Shown here piece after piece: positions 21,126 through 32,402 of a stretch of DNA of 64,000 nucleotides. The translations under genes and the position numbers were made by a program. The DNA is from Polymyxa betae (lineage: Eukaryota; Endomyxa; Phytomyxea; Plasmodiophorida; Plasmodiophoridae): contig RBZT01000563.1 of NCBI GenBank assembly GCA_003693705.1, forward strand, positions 62,001 through 126,000, read 5' to 3'. The notes below the pieces were generated by a model. That model had not been told where the DNA came from. It was given only the letters and a program-made list of their open reading frames with translations, and made no database searches. The stretch's first letter is position 1. Every line of letters starts with the position of its first letter.

Positions 21126-22989
21126 ATGCCCAATTATGACCATCAGCCTCTTGTCGCTCAATTCAGCTCCAGAAACTTGACCTCCGATCAGCTACACAAG
21201 GCCACTCAGATCGTTCCGGTTCCCACCGGAAATCTGTTTCATTCAGGGTCGAAAAATCTCGTTCGATGGAAGACGCTATTGCTGTTGCTCGTCGCTTATG
21301 ATGCCTTTATTCTTCCGTTCGAATGGGTGTTTATACGAATTAATCGATATACGCCATTCGCATTGTATATCAGTTTATTTATCGATGCGATGTTTGTTCT
21401 TGATATCATTGTACATTTCAACACGGCCCGGCTCATAAATGGGTCATGGGTTACGAACCGGTCGGAGCTCGCCCGCCGTTATCTCAGAACCTGGTTCTTC
21501 GTCGACGCCATTTCCGCCATTCCCTTTGAAATAGTTTTCAACTTGCATCTGCGTTGGCTTAAATTTGTTCGTATATTCGGACTGCTTCGGGTCGTGAAGT
21601 TCTCCAGGATGGCACACAGCATTCAAGCGAATTTCAAACTGTCTGCGAGTGTTTACCGAGTTATCAGATTCGGTATGACGTAGCTCCTATTCTGCTCTAA
21701 TTGATATTAATACTTCATAGTGGTGATGGTTATATTTGGGATCCATTGGTGTGCTTGCATATTTTGGGTTCTGAATAAAAGTCATCTGAAAGGCGATCCT
21801 GACAGTTTATCGAAACCGATCAAAAACTTTGTTGATAGTCTCTTGTGGTCGACATCCACTATCATTCCGATTGGGTTTGTAATATTGTATTGTTTTTTGC
21901 TTCTGTTCAGTTATTCATATTCTGTCAGATATGGCGATGTTCGTGCGATGACTGCTAGCGCTCGTCTTTTTGGAGTCGCCGTGATGGTAAGTTCAAGTTT
22001 ACTATAGCTTCTTACACTCTGGTAAGTGATAATAGGCATTCGGCGTTGTACTTTTCACATTCGCCATTACGAAAGGAGTCGGATTGGTTCAAGAGCTCGC
22101 TGATATTGAAAAACGTCGCTTTGAGTCAAAAATGGACCAGGTTGAAGAGGTACTGGAATACGTGGACGTTCCTGAAAATTTATGGGACTTGATCACATAT
22201 TTTTTCGAGTATAACCAAGAGTCCCGTACACCTGCGATGTGCAACGAAATGTCGCTGATTGAAACCCTTTCACGTCAGCTGCGTAGTGAGATGATCAGCG
22301 TCGTTAACGCATACGAAACTGATGACTTGTTTGTGCTCGATTGTGTTTTTGCAATGCAAACGAAATGCTTTCCGCCAAATGATGATCTCACCATGTTGAT
22401 GAATGGATTTTTGTGTTGCGTCGTTGACGGCTCCCTAATCTTCGAAGACCGAATGATTGGCCCAGGGGCACGATTCGGTCGCCTTTCAGCAAACCGCCAA
22501 GGGAAAGATCAGAAAGGTCCTGTAACAAGAACCTGGTGCCGAATTAGCGTTCTGGATCGAGACACGCTGATTCCCATTTTGGTTAAGCACCGTCAAGTGC
22601 AGAAAAGCTTGTGTGGTAAAGATGGTCTGCGATTACGTCCTGTAATTAACCGACCCAGCCGGTCTGGCTGGGTTAACGAGATTGTCGACCATCTATCTCG
22701 AGAACAATGTCAGGCTCTGTCGCTAATGGTTGACGGCTTCCGAGCTCGCCTGGAACATCAGGAAAATCTCATTCGAGGAGTTGATCGCATATTCGCTGAA
22801 GATATTGCCAGACGGCCATCGTCTCTGCCCGGGTCACCTCCTTCTGGACGAGCAGCAGCTTTCACTCTCGATGCATTCTCTACGCCTTCAATATTGCCCA
22901 ACTCAAGCTCACCGCAGACAACAACAAATGATTTAGATTCATTCCGTCTTGACGCTGATCCAAATGCAGCGAATGACAATAATAATTGA
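21126..22989 (+). CDS. voltage-gated K+ channel with C-linker and degenerate cyclic-nucleotide domain
   Basis: The protein has the CNG/HCN/EAG layout. S1 to S3 include LLLLVAYDAFILPFEWVF and IDAMFVLDIIVHFN. S4 is WLKFVRIFGLLRVVKF, with basic residues at roughly three-residue spacing. After a 48-nt intron comes S5 (VIFGIHWCACIFWVL). The pore helix LLWSTSTIIPIG is followed by YGD, so the filter reads GYGD, the K+-selective signature. S6 (VVLFTFAITKGVG) and a long C-linker come next. A 54-nt intron (21875-21928) splits the first glycine codon of the filter. The C-terminal domain keeps the helix pattern and RDTLIPILVKH but lacks the GExxLL...RxA phosphate-binding cassette, so cyclic-nucleotide gating is doubtful. 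The first in-frame ATG after a stop is 21126, giving a short N-terminus. The Ser/Pro-rich tail ends at 22989, 43 bp from the convergent PEX2 stop. Confidence 0.85.
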
Positions 22990-23032
22990 ATGCAAATATA
23001 AATTATATACGTATTATTGTTACCAATAATTC

Positions 23033-23908
23033 TCACCCAGCAACCTGCTGGTTTGCTGGAACATTATCGGTTTGACTTACAATGACTTGATCGCATATGG
23101 GACATCGAAACTTGGGGTCCGCGAGACGGCTTCCTTTTAAGCAATAATAGCAAAAAAGATGACCGCAGGAGGCCATACTTGGCGTGCAAACTGCATCGGA
23201 TCGAAGACAGATTCCACACTGGACGCCCTCCAGATCCGGCTGTCGATGGAATTGTGATTTTAAGACACTTCGAACAAAGGAATGCAATCGTTGGGTGTTC
23301 AAAAGAGGGACAATGAAAAGCAGAAAATCAGAGGCCCCTGCCCAGATCAGCTCTTGATTCATGAAATCGAAAGCGATTTGCCTGCTAACTCTAGCTTGTC
23401 TGTAGCGATATGTTATTCCAGCAAGACGCTCGCTGAAGGTTCGATATGCGGCACCATATAAGAAAGCTAACAGGTTACCAATTCGAACGAGCTGGGCAGC
23501 TCCAAGGGCGTATCGATTCGGTTCAAAACGAAACCTTTCCAATAAATATGGAATAACAATATCGATCATGGCATAGATTGTCAAAGACTGTGAAGATCGC
23601 ACAGCTGGCTGTAAGTTCTGCAGAATCTGACCTGGTGTTGGCTTCTGCTTCATCAAAGTCATCGTAAAAATAAACACAGATAGTCCATGCTTCAATTCAG
23701 GTTCAAATCGGTCAGTGAAAGCAGGCGATAGTAGCGAGGACAGACCAGACCAGATATGCGATCGACATTCAGAATCCAGCTCCAGAGCATCGAGCTGGTT
23801 AACACGCTGCACCGGCGCAGGAGATAGCTGCTTAGGCTGATTGTCTGCCGATGAGCGGATCCAGTTCTGAGCCGAACGAAACGACTCCGAAACCGAACTT
23901 GGATCCAT
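23033..23908 (-). CDS. PEX2: peroxin-2, RING-finger ubiquitin ligase of peroxisomal import
   Basis: PEX2, with PEX10 and PEX12, forms the peroxisomal membrane E3 that ubiquitinates the import receptor PEX5. This intronless 291-residue frame matches PEX2 length. It starts with VQRVNQLDALELD, the hallmark N-terminal PEX2 phrase, followed by RFEPELKHGLSVFIF, the membrane region, AFDFMNQELIWAGASDFLLF and PLLNTQRLHSF. The C-terminal RING has Cys-x2-Cys (CGIC), CGHLFCYYC and CPIC, so the metal ligands of a C3HC4 finger are present. The gene is divergent from the HMG-box gene starting at 24357. Confidence 0.92.
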   Translation of the reverse strand: MDPSSVSESFRSAQNWIRSSADNQPKQLSPAPVQRVNQLDALELDSECRSHIWSGLSSLLSPAFTDRFEPELKHGLSVFIFTMTLMKQKPTPGQILQNLQPAVRSSQSLTIYAMIDIVIPYLLERFRFEPNRYALGAAQLVRIGNLLAFLYGAAYRTFSERLAGITYRYRQARVSRQIAFDFMNQELIWAGASDFLLFIVPLLNTQRLHSFVRSVLKSQFHRQPDLEGVQCGICLRSDAVCTPSMASCGHLFCYYCLKGSRLADPKFRCPICDQVIVSQTDNVPANQQVAG

Positions 23909-24356
23909 TGCTGAATGTGGCGATCACGGAATCGATATGTGCGAATCGATCAGCGCTCCGTAATACCTAAACCACAGCTTGGTTCTGATCTTGTATTCCT
24001 CATACCTTGGCAACTGATACCACCTCCATAGCTAAAGAAATGCAAACGAAATGGTCAGAAGCGCTGATGAGGGTGCCACAACAGGCTCGAGACTGTATCG
24101 AATTCACAGGTAATCGTTGGGAGTGGCCTCCGGTGGACTCGAGGGGCCTCTGGTCCAGCCGGGACCGCCGACTCTGCCAGGCGTCTAAGTGGCTCGCGCA
24201 CGTGTTGCCTGTAACGGAATCGTGGGGCCCGGACGGAATAACGAAATCTACCTGTTTGGAGGGGTCGTGGGGTCGTGGGGTTCCTTTTCTTTTCAAGATT
24301 TGTTTTGTTTTGGGGTGGTGGGCACCGCCACACCATTTCGTCTCGATCATTTCATT
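23909..24356. other. divergent promoter region with GC-rich half
   Basis: This 448-bp region separates the divergent PEX2 and HMG-box starts. About 24110-24260 is GC-rich with T/G-rich sequence after it. Open frames on both strands cross it, but none resembles a known protein. A short stretch near 24179-24225 recalls the 5' domain of SRP RNA, but I do not call it. Confidence 0.4.
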
Positions 24357-25089
24357 ATGGCTCTGGATATCAAAACCGACGATACCGGCGACATTCGATC
24401 AATGGCTGACCTCAGGGGCCTAGCCCAACGCGTCCTGGGCCCGGATTGCGGCACGACGCTGCTGGAGGCATGCGCCAGGCAACAGCGCCCAACCAAGGCC
24501 ATCACGAAAGCGGCCAACAAACAGAAAAGAAAGCGGAACCCTAACCGGGTGAAGAAAGCGCCGTCAGCATTCTTGCTATTTTCGCAAGCTATGAGGCCGA
24601 TTTTGAAAGAGAAAATCCCCAACATTTCATTCGGTAAATTAATAGAGGATGAAACTTGCTTGGCTGAGCTTCGTATTAGCCGACATGGGACGTCTGCTTG
24701 GCCAGGCCTGGAATGCTACAAGTCGTGACGAAAGAATTCCGTTCCAGTTGTTAAGGGAACAGCTTCCAGCTGATATCGAGGCCATCCCCGAACAGCAACC
24801 AGAGACCGTAGAGCAGCTCGATTCGGAGCTGACTGCTGCAGCCATCATCAACGAGAGCGCTGGCGGTCATGCAGTCCCTGAGATATTCCCTGGCTCCGAG
24901 GATATCTTCGTCGTTCCGGATGAGAACACCATGTTCTCCCTGTCGTCCGTCGACTTTGAAAACGACTTTAAAAAGCCGATTCGGACTCTGAGTTTCATCG
25001 ATGAATTGGAGGATCAGAAGGCCATGTTTAGGCTGCCAGCGTTGGAGTTTTTTGAGAGCCCAAGCGATTCGGTGTTCTTTGACATATAA
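24357..25089 (+). CDS. HMG-box protein (HMGB/NHP6-like box) with acidic tail
   Basis: ATG 24357 is followed by a leader and a basic patch (KQKRKRNPNRVKKA). The HMG box begins APSAFLLFSQAMRPILKEK and is interrupted after NISF by a 46-nt intron (24634-24679); the exon then continues ADMGRLLGQAWNATSRDER. Splicing restores the family pattern P-x-x-x-F-x-x-x-G-x-x-L-G-x-x-W. The C-terminal 130 residues are acidic and Glu/Asp/Phe-rich. Such proteins bend DNA in chromatin. The intron position in the box differs from that in the HMG gene at the left edge, so the two are not recent copies of each other. Confidence 0.8.
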
Positions 25090-25294
25090 GCACGCTGGTA
25101 TTCGTCTAGTGTTCCATAGGTTTTTTCTGCAAATAATATAATAACTATACAGTATATATTTGATATCGATTTGTTCAATTGCCCATACCTCTGTATGTGT
25201 AGATTGGTGATTGCATCTGTGACCGACAGCTGCAATTTGCATTTGTTTGCAGATTTGAGCAAGCTTTTAACGTGCACGGTATTTGGTCGTCATC

Positions 25295-26170
25295 ATGGGA
25301 ACGACAATGTCGACCAGTTCAATATCGCAGTATGTCAGCAATGAATTCAATCGCGTTCGTACGAGTACGAATCGCAGCTATCTGGTTGGATTCATGCCCG
25401 GTCTACCCGGCAAAACGTCAATCTAAAATCTCAAGCAGGTCGTCAGCGAGGCAATTCAGGTTGCACCGCCACATTCGACCAAGATTATCATCAATCATTT
25501 GGGCACATTATTCGCACTCGATCCTCAACTTACAGGTGATGATCATGTCCAAGTTGGTGCCAATCCTGCTGACAATATTCTTAGGAGAGTTCCGACTAGA
25601 GAATATTAATGGTTTTCTGGAAATCTGCAAAAACAGGCAACAGATTTATAAGACACACGAACTCGAATCGCATCTGCAAGCGTTTTTCACGATCCAGCTA
25701 TGGGCGAACATCACCCCGAGCGAACCACAGGCATTCTGATTGACGTATAGAACATACGACATTCACTAATGTTCGACAGGTGTTCGCCAATTGGATCATA
25801 TCGCTGATTCGCGCGGAAAGCCGAGAAATCGTATTGGAAGGCGTACCGGCCGTCGATCCCGAATTCGTCCATCAGCAGCATGTTTCCGCCACTCTGCGAC
25901 TAATGGTGCCGAATGAGAGCACCTGGGAGACTGCCTGGAAGTATTTGAGAACTCAAACTGAACGAACGGTGAGGACTGTGCTTGGTTATTGGCATCTCTC
26001 AAGCGTCGTCTCAGAATTCCGCCGTCCCTGCCGATTTCATTGCATACGATCATATACAACAGTTTGCGCTGCACTACATCAAGGGCCTGCTCTCGTCCAT
26101 GGCTGAGATCGGATACACTCCCGATATTATCACCGACGAGGATCTTAGCGAGCTACGTGAAGCCAACTAA
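25295..26170 (+). CDS. unidentified multi-exon protein
   Basis: A single chain of exons can be joined in phase from ATG 25295 through introns of about 53, 49, 42, 34 and 50 nt to TAA 26170, giving about 240 residues. Readable pieces are STSSISQYVSNEFNRVRTS, APPHSTKIIINHLGTLFALD, HDPAMGEHHPERTTGILID, VFANWIISLIRAESREIVLE, and an ending HIQQFALHYIKGLLSSMAEI then TPDIITDEDLSELREAN. The composition is that of a soluble helical protein. There is no signal peptide and no recognised domain. I could not identify the family. Junctions in the middle (25500-25780) are the least certain. Confidence 0.5.
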
Positions 26171-26442
26171 CCAATAATTGATCATATGATTGTTCTAAAT
26201 CAGCAAATTACGATTCTCAAAGCTGCGCTAAATTATCAAGTATTTTTGTTACACTTAAGAGAGAGGCATCGCCCTTTACGTGATGAGGGAGGCCACGCCT
26301 TTATCTCATTCATTCAACTTCGATCTAATTCCTGTCCATTATAATTGTCGCTGTTCAAGACTTTTATCGTTATGGATGCCGAAGATAAGGTGACGTCGGT
26401 GTCGTCCGGCAGGGTTCGCTGGAGACTCAATTTACTGCTCAG

Positions 26443-26535
26443 ATGATGATGTTCGTGAACTATTTCGGTCTGGGCTGCTTCGTCATGATCCTCATCTACC
26501 ATTTCGCTACCGCCGCTGCTAAGAACAAGCGCTGA
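26443..26535 (+). CDS. OST4: oligosaccharyltransferase subunit OST4 (mini-membrane protein)
   Basis: A 30-codon frame starts with three Met codons and reads MMMFVNYFGLGCFVMILIYH, then FATAAAKNKR and a stop. OST4 is a 36-residue single-span subunit of the ER oligosaccharyltransferase that holds the catalytic STT3 subunit to OST3/6. The family pattern is a short lumenal end, F/L-G, a hydrophobic span, and I/V-x-YH followed by a short Lys-rich cytosolic tail. All are present, including the YH pair. An upstream exon extending the N-terminus by a few residues is possible, since the frame is open upstream. It ends 72 bp from the convergent NVL stop. Confidence 0.6.
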   Translation: MMMFVNYFGLGCFVMILIYHFATAAAKNKR

Positions 26536-26607
26536 CACCCGAAGGCATTCTGTAAATATTCACCCCGAATTTATTCAATCACTTTAATTACATAATATTA
26601 TATTCGC

Positions 26608-29198
<2,591 letters not shown>

Positions 29199-29353
29199 AA
29201 CAATTAACAATTTCCTGTAAAAAGTTTCGGGAGTCCTCGAGATGGCGCTCTGGAGAGAATCCCCGCCACGCAATTCGATCCAGGTCAGAAATTGAACAGA
29301 AAATTAGCAAGGATTGTATAATAACATCGTTGATTTTATGTGAGAAATGATCA

Positions 29354-30256
29354 TCAGACCCGAGACTTAGATATATAGTTCCCGGTTATTTTTGTCCAGT
29401 GATGTTTTGCAGCTAACTCGTCCAGGTCATGAACAATGACAGATTCGGCAGGATATCCGCGCCTCGCATCGATCTCGCTCTGAATGAAGGTGAAACGCGG
29501 TGCGTCTAACGGCTCATTGGGTCTTGGTGCCAACGACTCGCTGTTTCTATGCTCGAGTTTACAGAGCTGTTTGCCCCCAGTTCTCAAAGCAACCGAGGCG
29601 CTGTAGTTATTATAGTGACCGATCGCCATCTTTACACCATCTTGCCACATTTCTTCTAGCAAGATCGTCATGGCCCCTGACATTGATCCTAAGGGTGCAT
29701 CCCGTTCGGAAGCGATCAGACCAAATTCTTCAATCCAATGTTGGCCGTCTTTATCGTTTGCCTTATCGTGTGTGACATATTTGGCGAACTTGGCCGCATC
29801 CGGGTTGGAAGAGGCAGCTTCCAACGCCACATGATCACACTCGGCTAAAAGCAACACACCCTCTGGATATCTGTCAGCTTTCATATACTGGACCATCGAA
29901 TCAGGTACTAATGACAATGCAGCTGTATCATTTGATCGAATTGCCTGCGTGACTTTCTGAGCAAGAGCTAGGTCCAAACAATGAAATGGGATGCAGATGA
30001 TAGCGGAATGAACTTTCATCGGGTCTAATTGGTCGACTAGGACTGAGCTTCGCTTGGTCATCTGGGGCCAGTATCCCCGAACGATCATGTTGACGATATC
30101 CTGGACGTCATGACCTCCGACAGACCTACTGGAGATCTCCCCAGCGCTGAACTCTCGGGCGATTAGGTTAACGGCAGCATTGTTAAGCCCTTGATCGATG
30201 GGCTGGCTCCCATCCAAATGCACCAGAACGGTGTTTGGAGGTAATGTTGAAGGCAT
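29354..30256 (-). CDS. unidentified intronless 300-residue protein
   Basis: This is one clean frame from ATG 30256 (MPSTLPPNTVLVHLDGSQPI) to a stop at 29354. It looks like a mixed alpha/beta soluble protein: AVNLIAREFSAGEISSRSVG, SVLVDQLDPMKVHSAIICIP, PEGVLLLAECDHVALEA, then a longer polar C-terminal half with MAIGHYNNYSASVALRTGGK and VIVHDLDELAAKHHWTKI. There are no transmembrane spans, signal peptide or nucleotide-binding motif. The C-terminus SRV is only a weak match to a peroxisomal PTS1. The regular codon pattern, 300 uninterrupted codons and neat spacing between two solid genes argue that it is real. I do not recognise the family. Confidence 0.65.
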   Translation of the reverse strand: MPSTLPPNTVLVHLDGSQPIDQGLNNAAVNLIAREFSAGEISSRSVGGHDVQDIVNMIVRGYWPQMTKRSSVLVDQLDPMKVHSAIICIPFHCLDLALAQKVTQAIRSNDTAALSLVPDSMVQYMKADRYPEGVLLLAECDHVALEAASSNPDAAKFAKYVTHDKANDKDGQHWIEEFGLIASERDAPLGSMSGAMTILLEEMWQDGVKMAIGHYNNYSASVALRTGGKQLCKLEHRNSESLAPRPNEPLDAPRFTFIQSEIDARRGYPAESVIVHDLDELAAKHHWTKITGNYISKSRV

Positions 30257-30451
30257 ATAAAGATGACATATTGCGTGACCTATGGGTACCTATCATACAT
30301 ATCTCATCAATAAAACATATCAATAAAACATGTGGCTGCAAACAACAACATCGTAAACATAAACATCCGTTCTATATGTCACATTCTCTACTAACTTCTA
30401 ATCAGATTTGTCCAAGCCATACTTGTATAATCTTTTATTGCCCAGAAATCC

Positions 30452-32197
30452 CTATTGAAACTGTTTAAACAGCTCACGGCCTATCAACATTCGTCGAATT
30501 TCACTGGTCCCAGCGCCAATTTCATACAACTTTGCATCTCGTAAGATTCTAAAGTGGTTCATTAGCTTGTTGATACTCAGAAACCCAAAAGTTACTAACC
30601 TTCCAGTTGGAAATTCATTCATGTACCCGTTGCCGCCCAAAGCTTGGATAGCTTCAAGTGCGACTTTGGTTGCTGATTCGGCACAAAACAGGATTGTAGC
30701 AGCACAATCGGCTCGAGACACGTGACCTGCATCGCAAGCTCGTGCAACGCTATATGCCATGGCACGACAGGAGCTTAGGCGAGCGTACATATCGGCAAGT
30801 TTGCCTTGCATCAACTATGCGGAAATTACAAGTTATCAAACTACTAAGAACACGGGTGAATATGTGCCAGACCTGAAATTCACCGATTGCTTGTCCAAAT
30901 TGAGATCTGTTGTGGACATACGGGATAACGACATCCATCGCTGCCTGCATCAGCCTGAAATATAAAACTTGAGAAGACTCAAACAGCCTGGAGTGCGACA
31001 GCTTTACCCAATTGGGCCAGCAGACAATACTAGACGCTCGAAATCCAAACCACTCATTAATACCTCAACACCTGTCATCTCAGTCATATGGGTGAACTAA
31101 AGGCAATCGCCCGCCAACCTTTATTGAGTTCTCCCAGTAGGTTTTTCTTGGGAACAGGGCAGTCTTCAAAAATCAATTCACAAGTATTCGAACCTCGCAT
31201 TCCCAACTTGTCAAATTTCTCAGATGTTGAGAATCCTGTCATTCCCTGTTTGATATTATCAGATTCCGATTTGAAGAAATGACATTAAACGACTTTTTCA
31301 ACAATAACGGCGCTGATTCCCCGAGATTTCGCCTTCGGGTCAGTCTTCATATATACTATGATAACATCGGCATCCGGCCCATTAGTAATCCACATCTTAT
31401 TTCCATTTACGACGAAATCGTCTCCAGAGTCTTTACCCTGTGTTGTTAACGAGACGACATCAGAACCAGCTCCTGATCTAGAGTCAGAAAATAATCTGAT
31501 TATACGACTTCAAACAAACCGGCTTCTGACATCGCCAGCGCTCCAACGTATTCGCCACTAATCAGTTTGGGCACTTTGACCAAACGTATAAATTATCTTC
31601 TCAGTGGTTAGAAAGGTACTTACAATATTTCTCCATTTGCTCGTCAGTACCCCATCGTACAAGTTGATTGACACAGAGATTGGAATGAGCACCGTAAGAC
31701 AAGCCAACGGATCCAGAAGCTCTGCTGATCTCTTCCATAACCAAAACATGTTCTATATAGCCCAAATCAAGACCTCCATATTCCTAATATCCCTTGTCTG
31801 TCAAACAATCGTATTAATAATGTTGATTGGAGCATACTTTTGGTGCTGTCACTCCTAATAGCCCCATTTCACCCATCTTTTTCCACATATCCTAAATCGC
31901 CTTTGAGAGAGAGCGTAACATCTCAAGGCAACCAACGTTCGGAAAAAGATTTTCTTTGTCAATCTGAGCGGCTTGTGGCGCGATTTCACTGGAACAGAAT
32001 TGTTCAACCGCCTCTCTCAACTAGAAACTATGCATTGTAAAATCCCGGATGGCCATCGAAGCAAATTAAAAAACCTCCATCTGATCCGAGGTGAATCCTG
32101 AAATGGCACCTCCCAGGTAGGTATTAGATGCCATTAGCCGCCTGGACGCTCGCGACACCAGGCCTGTGGCCGGCACAGATTTTAGACAACGAATCAT
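30452..32197 (-). CDS. IVD: isovaleryl-CoA dehydrogenase, mitochondrial
   Basis: IVD is a flavoprotein of the leucine degradation pathway that oxidises isovaleryl-CoA in the mitochondrial matrix and passes electrons to ETF. Start ATG 32197 opens an Arg/Ser-rich leader ([20 protein letters not shown]), a plausible mitochondrial targeting peptide. Middle exons carry the acyl-CoA dehydrogenase strand [20 protein letters not shown] followed by [10 protein letters not shown]. The last exon has [39 protein letters not shown] and [20 protein letters not shown], which match IVD closely; the [10 protein letters not shown] segment is the FAD/substrate-binding signature. Several introns of about 50 nt must be removed, one of them inside the segment after FPTGR. 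The catalytic Glu of IVD-type enzymes lies in the [10 protein letters not shown] region and appears present. Confidence 0.9.
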
Positions 32198-32329
32198 GGT
32201 TAGAATGAGATGGAAGAGTTAAGTGAATGTGACGGAGATGGGTTGGTGTTGTAAAGAGTCACAGTCAAGCTGCAGCCCCTAATGGTCGCTCATGGACCGT
32301 AATGGTCACTCGTGAGGTCTTCTGTCTCT

Positions 32330-32361
32330 AAAAAAAAAACAGACAGTACAGCGCTGTCTGT
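32330..32361 (-). terminator. hairpin followed by T10 downstream of M13 gene
   Basis: Read on the minus strand, ACAGACAG and CTGTCTGT form a perfect 8-bp stem with a 7-nt loop (32339-32346 and 32354-32361), immediately followed by ten T (32330-32339). It begins 42 bp after the M13 peptidase stop. The form resembles a factor-independent or Pol III terminator; in a Pol II context it may be a 3'-end or stability element. Confidence 0.45.
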
Positions 32362-32402
32362 GTGAGATGGGAACTCGTTACTTCACTTTACTATACACAT
32401 TA

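Noticed and set aside
24179-24260. Resemblance to the 5' (Alu) domain of SRP RNA, including GCCAGGCG, GTGGC and TGTAAC
   Set aside because: Only short words match. I could not find the helix 8 S-domain motifs within the following 250 bases, and the stretch sits directly against the HMG start codon. A covariance-model scan would decide.
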